64,000 nt of DNA, taken from positions 2,232,001 to 2,296,000 of the forward strand of contig OY770025.1 in NCBI GenBank assembly GCA_963669435.1, in the 5' to 3' direction. This stretch comes from CALJFL01 sp963669435. Lineage in GTDB: Bacteria; Pseudomonadota; Gammaproteobacteria; Pseudomonadales; Halieaceae. The notes below the pieces were generated by a model. The model saw only the letters and a program-made list of their open reading frames with translations, was not told where the DNA came from and made no database searches. Shown here piece by piece: positions 43,339 to 51,724 of this stretch. A program made the translations under genes and the position numbers. How positions within the stretch are numbered: the stretch's first letter is position 1; the number at the start of each line of letters is the position of its first letter.

Positions 43339-44595
43339 TCAGCAACCATCCGTTGGCAGTTCGTCGGAGAGGCCCAGCAAAGTGACAGAGACTGAGCTGA
43401 ACCCATTTTTGGGTTTGTTTTTCTCGAAGCAGTTCCCATCCGTAGAAAATCCGAACAATTGCTCAAGTGGTTGTGCGTAGAGTAGGTCCGCTGGCGGGAG
43501 TTCGGCGTCAGCCGGCGGTGCAAGACCGTTATCGATCAGGTAGTTCTGGGCGACCAGGTTGTTTATTGAGTTGGGCGGTGCCTTGAGCGGCGGGGAGTTA
43601 CATACATTTGGATCTGCGATGCCCAGGCCGGTGCACCAGCCCAGCACAGCGATGCCGACGTAACCGTTTCCTTCAACATTGTTTTTGGCAACCACATGGT
43701 CACTAACGCCTGAGAGCAGTACACCGATACCCTTGGGAAGGTTGCCCTGTAAACTGTTGGGTGGCGCATCGTTGTCCCGATTGTTGTCAAAGATGTTGTT
43801 GTGCTCCACGACCCAATCGGCCATAACTGTCAGTGGTGGGTTGCCTGCTCCGTTTGGATGGAATAGACCCACGCCGATAGTGTTGTTGTAGATCTCGTTC
43901 TGAATAACCTTGACGTTGTTAGAAACGGTAATTTCAAAGCCGATGACACTGTCATACAACTCGTTGCCAATAACGCGCACGTTTTCCGAGCCGGCAATCC
44001 ACATTGCCGTGTCAGTTGAACCGTAGGAAACGTTGTTGCGCACCAGCCCATTCGCTGAGAGCGTCGGGTAAATTCCGTTGCCGTTATCCCAGCCATTATC
44101 GGCTGACTCATTCCTTACAAACTCGAAGCCGTCTACCCATCGTGTCTGTATGCCATTTTTCGGGAAGTCCTTAACAATGAATCCGCGGATGTAGAACCCT
44201 CTCAGCTCCCGGCTGCGGCAGTCCTGACCTGCCTCTGACAGGTCATTAACATCGTAATCGCAGACATAGTCCTCGGTATCCTCCGGAGCCGCGTATACCC
44301 CGGTTTCCTGGTCTTCATTCTGCAGAAGGACGACTTCCCCGGCGGCGCCTTTGCCCTTTTTGACTTTGCCAATCAGCCGGATATTGTCTTTATCGATGCG
44401 AAGGCCGTATCGGCCGTTGCCGGTCTCCTGGTACGTGCCCGGCTCAACAAGGACGGTATCGCCTGGTGAAGCACCGTCAAGTGCCTCCTGGATAGACATA
44501 CCCGGGTAAACCCGATGCACCGCCGCATTAGAAGCAACTGCGGTAAAGAGCAGGGTAATTGCCAGGAATGCACCGAAATAACCTTTAGTCATCAT
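43339..44595 (-). CDS. Secreted parallel beta-helix repeat protein
   Basis: Exported protein of 418 aa. A signal peptide (FLAITLLFTAVASNA) precedes VHRVYPGMSIQEALDGASPGDTVLVEPGTYQE, the typical N-terminal cap of pectate-lyase-like/NosD-type beta-helices. A ladder of short strands follows (GLVRNNVSYGS, ENVRVIGNELYDS, NNVKVIQNEIYNN, DHVVAKNNVEGNG). It may bind or cleave polysaccharide; no catalytic residues were identified. The start is ATG 44593-44595, four bases after GGAG. A good sigma-70 promoter lies upstream. Confidence 0.82.
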   Translation of the reverse strand: MMTKGYFGAFLAITLLFTAVASNAAVHRVYPGMSIQEALDGASPGDTVLVEPGTYQETGNGRYGLRIDKDNIRLIGKVKKGKGAAGEVVLLQNEDQETGVYAAPEDTEDYVCDYDVNDLSEAGQDCRSRELRGFYIRGFIVKDFPKNGIQTRWVDGFEFVRNESADNGWDNGNGIYPTLSANGLVRNNVSYGSTDTAMWIAGSENVRVIGNELYDSVIGFEITVSNNVKVIQNEIYNNTIGVGLFHPNGAGNPPLTVMADWVVEHNNIFDNNRDNDAPPNSLQGNLPKGIGVLLSGVSDHVVAKNNVEGNGYVGIAVLGWCTGLGIADPNVCNSPPLKAPPNSINNLVAQNYLIDNGLAPPADAELPPADLLYAQPLEQLFGFSTDGNCFEKNKPKNGFSSVSVTLLGLSDELPTDGC

Positions 44596-44675
44596 TATTC
44601 TCCGGACTATTGTGGCGTGTTTGCCGCTTTGGCACGGCAAACCAACTCCTTGGAGACACTGTCCCCAAAAGTTAG

Positions 44676-44704
44676 TATATAGTTGTATTTTCTCGTGTTG
44701 TCAA
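44676..44704 (-). promoter_or_regulatory. Sigma-70 promoter of the beta-helix gene
   Basis: On the minus strand a perfect -35 TTGACA (44699-44704), a 17-bp spacer and a TATATA -10 (44676-44681) lie about 80 bp before the start codon. Confidence 0.7.
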
Positions 44705-44823
44705 AAATTCGCCAGTTGGGGCACGGGCGCGTGTTCCCTGGTGGGCTATTTGGTCGACCCGGATCCGCCAATTGACTTCATCAGGCCGATCAAACACACT
44801 CCGGCGAAACTGCGCTTAGCCCT

Positions 44824-47106
44824 ATGAACAGGAGCTTTAAGATTATCTTCGCTGATATAAGTAATAAGATAGCAGGAGCTGCCGTGGTGCTGGGGGTATT
44901 GCTGCTCGCCGGTTGCCAGCGTCAGACCTTTGACGGACCGGTTGCGTTTCCCAGTGAATCGATCGGCCAACTTGAGATTACCTACCCGATCGATGAGACC
45001 CTTTTTCCGCCGGACATTGTGGCGCCCACCTTTATCTGGAAGGATGAAACAGCAAGCGCGTCACATTGGCTGGTATTGCTGCAGTTCGACGGGCAAGCGG
45101 ATCCAATGCGCTTTCCGGCGGCGGGACCTTCCTGGCGGCCCTCCGAGGAGGACTGGGCCGAAATCAAGCGGCTTTCAACCGCACCCGGGACCAGGTTAGC
45201 CGTTGTCGGGCTTGATGAGCAGGGGGCGCCGGTTTCTTCCGATACTGTGAGCATGCGCACTGCTACTGATCCCGTAGGTGATTCTATCTACTACCGCGAG
45301 GTCCCCCTCCCGTTCATCTCGGCAGTACAAGACCCGTCACGCATCCGGTGGCGCTTCGGGTCGGTCGACTCGGTTGAACAACCCCCGATCGTGCTTGAGA
45401 ACCTGCCGGTTTGCGGCAACTGCCACTCGTTTTCCGGTGATGGTGGCGTGCTGGGCATGGATGTTGACTACGGCAATGACAAAGGTGGCTACGCCATTCT
45501 CCCGGTGTCGAAGGATATGACGCTGGATGACGAGAAGATCATCACCTGGAGCGACTATGAAAAAGACGACGGTGAAGCCACGTTTGGCTTGCTGTCGCAG
45601 GTTTCTCCCGATGGGCGCTACGTGATTAGCACCGTCAAAGACCGAGCCGTCTTTGTCGCCACGCCTGGCATCGAATATTCGCAATTGTTTTTTCCGATCA
45701 AAGGCATACTGGTCGTGTACGACACAGTGGCGGGGACCTTTACCCCGCTTCCCGGCGCTGATGACCCCGAGTATGTGCAAAGCAATCCCACCTGGAGTCC
45801 GGACGGAAAATCCGTGGTATTCGCCCGTGCGAAAGTCTACGAGAAGGAATCCATAGCGAACGCCAGCAGCATTTTGCTGGATGAGAATGATGTCCCCGAA
45901 TTTATCGAAGACAAGGAGCCCTTTAAATTCGATCTATACCGGGTGCCGTTCAACGAGGGCCGAGGCGGTACCGCTGAGCCCATTGAAGGTGCGTCGCACA
46001 ATGGCATGAGCAACTTCTTCGCCAAGTTTTCTCCGGATGGCAAGTGGATCGTGTTTACCCAGGCTGAAAATTACATGTTGCTCATGCCTGACAGCGTGCT
46101 CTATATCATCCCTGCTGAGGGCGGCGATGCCCGTCGGCTCCGCGCCAATACACCGCGCATGAACTCCTGGCACAGTTTTTCTTCTAACGGGAAGTGGCTG
46201 GTATTTTCCTCAAAGGCCAATACGCCGTACACCCAGTTATTCCTGACCCATATTGATGAGGAGGGAAACTCAACGCCCCCGGTGGTGCTCGACCGGTTCA
46301 CAGGAGAATATGGCGCAGCGAATATCCCGGAGTTTGTTCCGCTCCCGGCTGACGCCATTGCGGAAATTAAGGAGCGATTCCTGGACGCCTATTCCTTCCT
46401 TCGCGCGGGCATGGCCAACGAACGTACCGGCAATTACCAGGCTGCAGTGAAGGCTTATGATCGCGGCCTCGACGTAGAACCTGATAATGTCGAACTGTTG
46501 AATGCCAAGGGATTCGCCTTGTTCCAGGCGGGCAGTAGTGAAGAGGCAGTAGTTTCACTTGAGAAGGCGCTCGAGGTCGATCCCCAGCACTGGAAAGCCC
46601 ACAACAATATGGCGCTGGCTTCTGTGGACCTCGGGGAACTCGAGGTGGCTGAAGCCCATTATCGCGAATCGCTCGCCATTGAGCCGCAACCGGCGATCTA
46701 CAATGACCTGGGCTTCGTGCTCGAACGCCAGGGTCTGCCCTTCGAGGCGGTTGATATGTACCGCAAGTCTTTGGAGCTGGACCCGGAATCCAGCGCTGCA
46801 CATTACAACCTGGCGTCTTCCCTGGCTCGAAGCGGCGACTTTGTCGAGGCGGAACCGCACTTTCGTGCAGTCCTGGAGAAAAAACCCAGCACACAGGCAT
46901 ACACTGGCTTGGGCATCGTCCTGTGGCAGCAAAATCGACGTGAGGAAGGCATCGCCAGCATGGAGGCCGCTATCGCTGCTAATCCGGACAATGCCATGGC
47001 ACGCGATCAACTTGGAAAGATGCTACTCGAACAAGGCCGGGTCGAGGAAGGCCGCAAAGAGCTGGCGCGAGCCAGGGCCCTGGATCCGGATTTGGGCGAA
47101 TTTTAG
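44824..47106 (+). CDS. Lipoprotein with CxxCH motif, PD40 beta-propeller and TPR repeats
   Basis: Protein of 760 aa, probably outer-membrane or periplasmic. A lipobox LLLAGC gives acylated Cys31. One heme-c-type motif CGNCH is at residues 197-201. At least four PD40/WD40-like blades follow (VSPDGRYVISTV, WSPDGKSVVFAR, FSPDGKWIVFTQ, FSSNGKWLVFSS), and from about residue 525 to the end six to seven TPRs (for example NYQAAVKAYDRGLDVEPDN). The parts suggest a scaffold that senses or binds a ligand; the role is unknown. It is divergent from the beta-helix gene. Confidence 0.85.
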   Translation: MNRSFKIIFADISNKIAGAAVVLGVLLLAGCQRQTFDGPVAFPSESIGQLEITYPIDETLFPPDIVAPTFIWKDETASASHWLVLLQFDGQADPMRFPAAGPSWRPSEEDWAEIKRLSTAPGTRLAVVGLDEQGAPVSSDTVSMRTATDPVGDSIYYREVPLPFISAVQDPSRIRWRFGSVDSVEQPPIVLENLPVCGNCHSFSGDGGVLGMDVDYGNDKGGYAILPVSKDMTLDDEKIITWSDYEKDDGEATFGLLSQVSPDGRYVISTVKDRAVFVATPGIEYSQLFFPIKGILVVYDTVAGTFTPLPGADDPEYVQSNPTWSPDGKSVVFARAKVYEKESIANASSILLDENDVPEFIEDKEPFKFDLYRVPFNEGRGGTAEPIEGASHNGMSNFFAKFSPDGKWIVFTQAENYMLLMPDSVLYIIPAEGGDARRLRANTPRMNSWHSFSSNGKWLVFSSKANTPYTQLFLTHIDEEGNSTPPVVLDRFTGEYGAANIPEFVPLPADAIAEIKERFLDAYSFLRAGMANERTGNYQAAVKAYDRGLDVEPDNVELLNAKGFALFQAGSSEEAVVSLEKALEVDPQHWKAHNNMALASVDLGELEVAEAHYRESLAIEPQPAIYNDLGFVLERQGLPFEAVDMYRKSLELDPESSAAHYNLASSLARSGDFVEAEPHFRAVLEKKPSTQAYTGLGIVLWQQNRREEGIASMEAAIAANPDNAMARDQLGKMLLEQGRVEEGRKELARARALDPDLGEF

Positions 47107-47136
47107 CAATCTGATGTTCAGGCTCTTCGTGTTCAG

Positions 47137-47153
47137 GGGCAGACGGTCTGCCC
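47137..47153 (+). terminator. Stem-loop after the lipoprotein gene
   Basis: GGGCAGA pairs with TCTGCCC around CGG, about 30 bp after the stop; no T run follows, so it is a weak terminator or a stabilising hairpin. The rest of the 275-bp convergent gap (47107-47382) shows no gene. Confidence 0.45.
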
Positions 47154-47382
47154 AGATTATTGGGACGATGTGTCACCAATGCGACCTGAGCAGATCTTAG
47201 CTAATCAGCGAATCCAGAGTGCGAATGAACTCTCGATCACCGGGAAACCCAGGAAGTTCGAAGAGTCGATATCTATCTTCTGAACACGATCTCGGCTCGC
47301 TTCTGGTAGCTAAGTGCCTGAATTACCATGTAAGCATTGTGCTGCCACTGCGAGCCGAGAGGTTTCTTAATTCTCCGGCGGG

Positions 47383-48522
47383 TTAGTCTGCCTCCACGTC
47401 TACGAACATCTGAACCCGATTGCCATTGTTCAGGGAAAGCGTTGTGGTGTAGCGCCCGGATTGGTCGCCGGCGTGAAACTGGATATCCAATCTCCCTACC
47501 GGTTGAGGTCCCACTCCCGGTGTTGCACCGATCACGGGCGCTGCGGGTAGGAAGGTACCGCAACCCAGCGGGTTAACCTCCAGCCACTGTCCACTGGCGC
47601 CCGGAGGGGCATCAATGTTTATGTGGCCCACGGTCTTCTTGCCGCGCCGAATGTGCCAGCGGTTCTGGTTGCCAGGATTGCGCTCCAGCGACACATCATC
47701 CAGGGCTTCAGCATCTTTGCCCCAGAGGAGGAATGTCCAGGCAAGGGGTGCGGGTGTGCTGGGTTGGGTAGTTTGGTAAATCGGATTGTCAGGGTTCGGT
47801 GGTAATGTACCCGGTCCGCAGGCCGGATCGCCCAGTAGCCCCGATGTGGCTTTTACAAATACCGAAGTGATATTGATGCTTGGGCGCCCCCTGGGTAATA
47901 CCTTCATTAGCCCCGAGCCGTGCTCCCAACTCCCTCCAGGACCGGTCTGCGCCTCCACCCTGATCCGGTAGTTACCCGGGCGGGGGTTCGCAAGACCGTT
48001 CATGATCAGGTGAATTTGCTTGATCCCCGGGCTAACCGGTGGGTTGGGGATGATGTCTTGTACAGCCGTAAACACCAGGGCGTTGTCTGCAGCGTCAATA
48101 GACAGCGAGGCAAATGCACCGGGTGGAAACAGCGGGTGCTGAGGCCAACCCTGTAAAATGACTGCAGTGGAGCACTGGAAGTTACCCGGTACGCAAACGC
48201 CTGGCTGGGGAATATCAAGCAAGGGGTAGGCGGGGTCCAGTGACGAAAGCTCGAATTCATCGGGGAATACCAGCCTGATAACGTCTCCGGTGGCTAACCC
48301 ACGACCCGGAACATCGGCTTCGAGCGATGTATCGAAGGTGATCACATAGTCATTTGGTCGTTCTCTAACGTCAAGGTCGGCGACGACGGGCGCTTTAACG
48401 ATGGAAGCGACCATGCCGGCCGCACCATTGGAATCGGCAGATGTTGATGCAATACCGAGAGAAAAAAATGCAGTCGCAGCGAGAAGTAGAAGTGCGACTA
48501 ACCGGGAAATAAGATCCTTCAT
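47383..48522 (-). CDS. Secreted protein of unknown function
   Basis: Protein of 379 aa, not recognised. It has a signal peptide (LVALLLLAATAFFSLGIAS) and a beta-rich mature part that begins with an Ig-like segment (NDYVITFDTSLEADVPGRGLATGDVIRL). Cysteine pairs sit in GVCVPGNFQCS and ACGPG. It ends in DVEAD with no anchor. The start ATG 48520-48522 has GAGGGAT upstream. Confidence 0.65.
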   Translation of the reverse strand: MKDLISRLVALLLLAATAFFSLGIASTSADSNGAAGMVASIVKAPVVADLDVRERPNDYVITFDTSLEADVPGRGLATGDVIRLVFPDEFELSSLDPAYPLLDIPQPGVCVPGNFQCSTAVILQGWPQHPLFPPGAFASLSIDAADNALVFTAVQDIIPNPPVSPGIKQIHLIMNGLANPRPGNYRIRVEAQTGPGGSWEHGSGLMKVLPRGRPSINITSVFVKATSGLLGDPACGPGTLPPNPDNPIYQTTQPSTPAPLAWTFLLWGKDAEALDDVSLERNPGNQNRWHIRRGKKTVGHINIDAPPGASGQWLEVNPLGCGTFLPAAPVIGATPGVGPQPVGRLDIQFHAGDQSGRYTTTLSLNNGNRVQMFVDVEAD

Positions 48523-49063
48523 GATGCAATCCCTCGTCTGTCATTCAGGCTTACTCAGGCGAGCACTTAAAAAAGCTTGCCCGACTTTGATACGCCGGCC
48601 TGTTCAACTAAGGCCAGCAACATGAGGTGCTTGTATAAGCGCATTAGAGACGAAGGGTTCTGAACACGCTCAAGTACCCTGTTCGGAGTATAGTTGTCGC
48701 CCAACCAGCCGCTAGACCAAATTGAGCTATAGGGCCTGGTTTTAGCTTCGCTAAACTATATGGCACACCTTAAAGTTCGACGCTGGTGTGTCCCGAGAAT
48801 TACCTGGTTCATGCGTTGGAAATTCGACTCGTCGATGTAGGCCATTAGGACCTGGACATCAATGTGCTCTGTGAAGGTATCCAGATTGTCCCGGCCAGAT
48901 CGCCCGCTAAAGAAGCCCCCGGCACACCGCAGAAGCGGGCATACAGACACATCGCGCCGGGCAGCACTCATTAGCGTATGAAGACATAAGCGTGATCGGA
49001 ATGATGCACTTTCTTGTTACCATGGCGATCCGAGAGACTGACCACCCATAGGATAGTACGCAC
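48523..49063. other. Non-coding stretch of about 540 bp
   Basis: Between the divergent secreted-protein and sulfotransferase genes. A small hairpin, TTTAGC-TTC-GCTAAA, occurs at about 48741-48755. Open frames here are short and have no ribosome site or recognised homology; a decayed gene is possible. Confidence 0.55.
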
Positions 49064-50020
49064 TTGAACAGTAGTGTTAAAAGATTACCCGTGTTTCACC
49101 TGGGCCTTGGGAAAACGGGTACCACAACGCTGCAAAGACACCTGTTTCCCAAGCATTCGGAAATCTTTTACCTGGGAAAATCGAGAGATCACCGACAGCG
49201 CAAAGGCTGTAGATCAGAAGGAATTCTAGAGTTTCTCCGTCCCTTGCTGTGGGAAACAAATGAACCGATGGACATCGAAAAACATCGAGCCCTGTGGTCA
49301 GAGGAAGTCACAGGTACTGATAGCGATGCCGGGCGTAAGCAAATAGTTGGATCCTGGGAGGGCCTGGGAGATATAAATAAAAAGGCACACAGAGCGATAT
49401 TGGAGAGACTGGCGTCGGCCCTTGGAACCTATAAAGTCATTTATGTTCTGCGCAACCCGCTGTTGCGGATGCCTTCGCTGTATCTCCAGGAATTGAGATC
49501 CGGGTACATTCAAAAGAACAAGCCCTGGAGCGACCGAGGCTTTATCACCATTGACGATTGGTTCCGGCCAAGATTGCGGCGTTCGATCGTCTTGAACTAT
49601 GCCTCAAATATTCGAAACGCGGTCAACTTGTTGGGGAACTCCAATGTTGGCGTTTTCCTCTATGAAGAGCTACGGAAAGATCCAAAAAAGTATTACTCGG
49701 ATATGTGCGAGTTTATGCAGATCGATCCCCAGGAGGGCCTGAAACTTGCCGAGCACGCCCACGAGAACTTCAGGCTTTCGACAGCCCAGTATCATTTTCT
49801 TGAAAGCGGCGCATCTGTGTTGAATGGTGATGCCCCGGATTTGGGGTCATTGAAGAGTCGCCGAGAGCAACTCTTATCGCTATCCGGGCAGGGTAAGCCG
49901 GTCAAAGTAGAATTATCGACCGCCAATCAGGCCATAGTGTCTGAGCAAACCCGTGAGGGACACAGATGGCTGGCTGAGTCGCTAGGTTTGCCCCTTGCGG
50001 ACTATGGGTATTGTTTTTAG
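49064..50020 (+). CDS. Sulfotransferase family protein
   Basis: Probable PAPS-dependent sulfotransferase of 318 aa. The 5'-phosphosulfate-binding loop is LGLGKTGTTTLQ (13-24) and the 3'-phosphate site is VLRNPLLRMPSLYLQ (about 127-141). The acceptor is unknown; a cell-surface glycan or small molecule is likely. The start is TTG 49064. Base use is visibly richer in A and T than its neighbours, which suggests transfer from another genome. Confidence 0.82.
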   Translation: MNSSVKRLPVFHLGLGKTGTTTLQRHLFPKHSEIFYLGKSRDHRQRKGCRSEGILEFLRPLLWETNEPMDIEKHRALWSEEVTGTDSDAGRKQIVGSWEGLGDINKKAHRAILERLASALGTYKVIYVLRNPLLRMPSLYLQELRSGYIQKNKPWSDRGFITIDDWFRPRLRRSIVLNYASNIRNAVNLLGNSNVGVFLYEELRKDPKKYYSDMCEFMQIDPQEGLKLAEHAHENFRLSTAQYHFLESGASVLNGDAPDLGSLKSRREQLLSLSGQGKPVKVELSTANQAIVSEQTREGHRWLAESLGLPLADYGYCF

Positions 50021-50078
50021 CGAGTAGTCATGGAGCCGATGACGGGTAACAATATAGTGTTGTGTTCCCACCCCGTGT

Positions 50079-50705
50079 TCAGCTCTCGCTGTGAATCGCC
50101 GCCTCAAATAACGCCTTGATTTCTTTCTCCAGTCCCCGGTATTTGGTGGGGTGCGGTTTACTGGCACCCAGGAATCTCTGGGAATTGTCCATGACGACCG
50201 ACACGATGGCCGCGATGCGGTGACTGCGATTGCGCGGCATATCGGGATTGATTTGCCTGATCAATTTGGCGACGTTGGTGGTGTACCACTCGACCCAGGC
50301 CTCGTGGTATTCCTTTACCACCGGGTTCCGTGCACCCCAGGCCTGTGTTTCCCAGATGATTACATCGTGCAGGTGTTCTTTGACCAGATTCATATGGGTA
50401 TCGAATAGTCGGTCGAGCACTTTTTCTGGCGGCTCCTCACCGATGTACTGGAATGCGCCTTCCTCGATTGTGGACATATACATATCGAGGTAAATCTTGT
50501 GCAACTCTAGGACCAGGTCATCTAGCGTGGGGAAATAGTAGTGAACGTGGCTGGGTGCAATTTCCGCCCGCTTGGCCACGTTCTTTACCGTGATGGCCGC
50601 ATAACCCTCCTCAAGCAGTAATTCCTGGGCCGCATCCAGTATCAATTCACGACGTAGTTTGCTTTTGGGGTACTTCACTTCGCGCGCCGCGCTTCGCCTG
50701 GCCAA
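50079..50705 (-). CDS. TetR-family transcriptional regulator
   Basis: Regulator of about 208 aa. Helix-turn-helix: RRELILDAAQELLLEEGYAAITVKNVAKRAEIAPSHVHYYFPTLDDLVLELHKI; the rest is a ligand-binding helical domain. The start is taken as TTG 50703-50705 with AGGAG (50711-50715) five bases upstream; a GTG at 50777, one base after the stop of the MoaF-like gene, is the alternative. It closes a run of TonB receptor, MoaF-like protein and TetR on one strand, and may control it. Confidence 0.88.
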   Translation of the reverse strand: MARRSAAREVKYPKSKLRRELILDAAQELLLEEGYAAITVKNVAKRAEIAPSHVHYYFPTLDDLVLELHKIYLDMYMSTIEEGAFQYIGEEPPEKVLDRLFDTHMNLVKEHLHDVIIWETQAWGARNPVVKEYHEAWVEWYTTNVAKLIRQINPDMPRNRSHRIAAIVSVVMDNSQRFLGASKPHPTKYRGLEKEIKALFEAAIHSES

Positions 50706-50778
50706 GAGTGCTCCTGATAGTGAGTGGCTGCATTCCTTTTCTGCATCGCGGGCGATGTCTAACCCGGCGGCCTCCACT

Positions 50779-51717
50779 CTATTCCGGAGCAGTCATGCTG
50801 GTGTGCATGATTTCTGCTATCTGTGCTGAGGTGATCTGGTAGACGTGTCGGCCAGCGACTTCATCATAGCCGAAAACGGCTGCCAGTTCGCGCTGACTGG
50901 CAAAATCAAACAGGAAGGACATCTGCAATGGGACGGATTTCTCGCTCCAGGCGACCAGGTAGAGCTGCGGAGCCACCTTGATGGCTTGGTAACGTTCCGT
51001 GTCAGCAACGCCAGCAGAAGTACCTTTGTGGCCAAGCCAGGTAACGTAGTGCTCGTTCAAGTAAATGTGTTCATAGATCGCCACGTCATTGGGGTAAACC
51101 ACGGTGAAGCGGATGCCTGTCAGGTCTGCGGCACCACGCTGTGGGGTCGTGCTGCCTGTTCCCTGCGCCTCAAGAATTGGGCCGCGCAAGACCTTCAGGG
51201 AGACTTCTGCCGGCTTGCTTCCCTGCTCGTGACGGCCCAGGAACCCCATGGCTGATCCGGTGTTGTCATCAATGAGCAGCGCTACAGATTCGTAGTTGAG
51301 TGGTTGGGTCATAATGAATGTCATACCGGGGCGCACCGGGTAAGCCCGATAGGGCACGGTGCCGGATTGTCCGCTCTCCGGGCCGGACAAAACCTGCCAA
51401 CTCATTGTGTTGCTGTCTTTGTGGAAAACGTGTTTTACGCGAAACTTTCCCTTGGCAAAGTCCGCTGTGAGCGTGCGCCCCGCAAGTGCATTCGTGGTGG
51501 GGGTTTGCTTGTCTACAAAGTTTGCGGCGTTGCCCAGGAATAGTCGGCCGGCCTGTGCTGGTGTCAATACCTGCGCCACCTTGGTGTCGATGGCTCCGGG
51601 CGCGGTTTCGGCGCTCAGTTCAACGCTGAGCGTGGTTGCCGCGAGAAGACACAGGTATAGCCCCAGGCGCCTGCCCACAGTTAGAAGGTTTCGAGTTCCG
51701 TCTGTCTGAATGCTCAC
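50779..51717 (-). CDS. Exported MoaF-like (calycin-type) protein
   Basis: Protein of 312 aa with a signal peptide (LGLYLCLLAATTLSVELSA). Two beta-barrel-like halves follow: GRTLTADFAKGKFRVKHVF with VRPGMTFIMTQPL, and IRFTVVYPNDVAIYEHIYLNEHYVTWLG with LYLVAWSEKSVPLQMSFLFDF. These resemble the N- and C-terminal MoaF domains, which look like lipocalin-type small-molecule binders. The start is GTG 51717, eight bases after the stop of the TonB receptor gene, so it is part of that operon. Confidence 0.65.
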   Translation of the reverse strand: MSIQTDGTRNLLTVGRRLGLYLCLLAATTLSVELSAETAPGAIDTKVAQVLTPAQAGRLFLGNAANFVDKQTPTTNALAGRTLTADFAKGKFRVKHVFHKDSNTMSWQVLSGPESGQSGTVPYRAYPVRPGMTFIMTQPLNYESVALLIDDNTGSAMGFLGRHEQGSKPAEVSLKVLRGPILEAQGTGSTTPQRGAADLTGIRFTVVYPNDVAIYEHIYLNEHYVTWLGHKGTSAGVADTERYQAIKVAPQLYLVAWSEKSVPLQMSFLFDFASQRELAAVFGYDEVAGRHVYQITSAQIAEIMHTSMTAPE

Positions 51718-51724
51718 TTGTTCT

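Noticed and set aside
48756..48971. 71-codon minus-strand frame in the non-coding stretch
   Set aside because: No ribosome site and no homology recognised; it may be a relic but cannot be supported.
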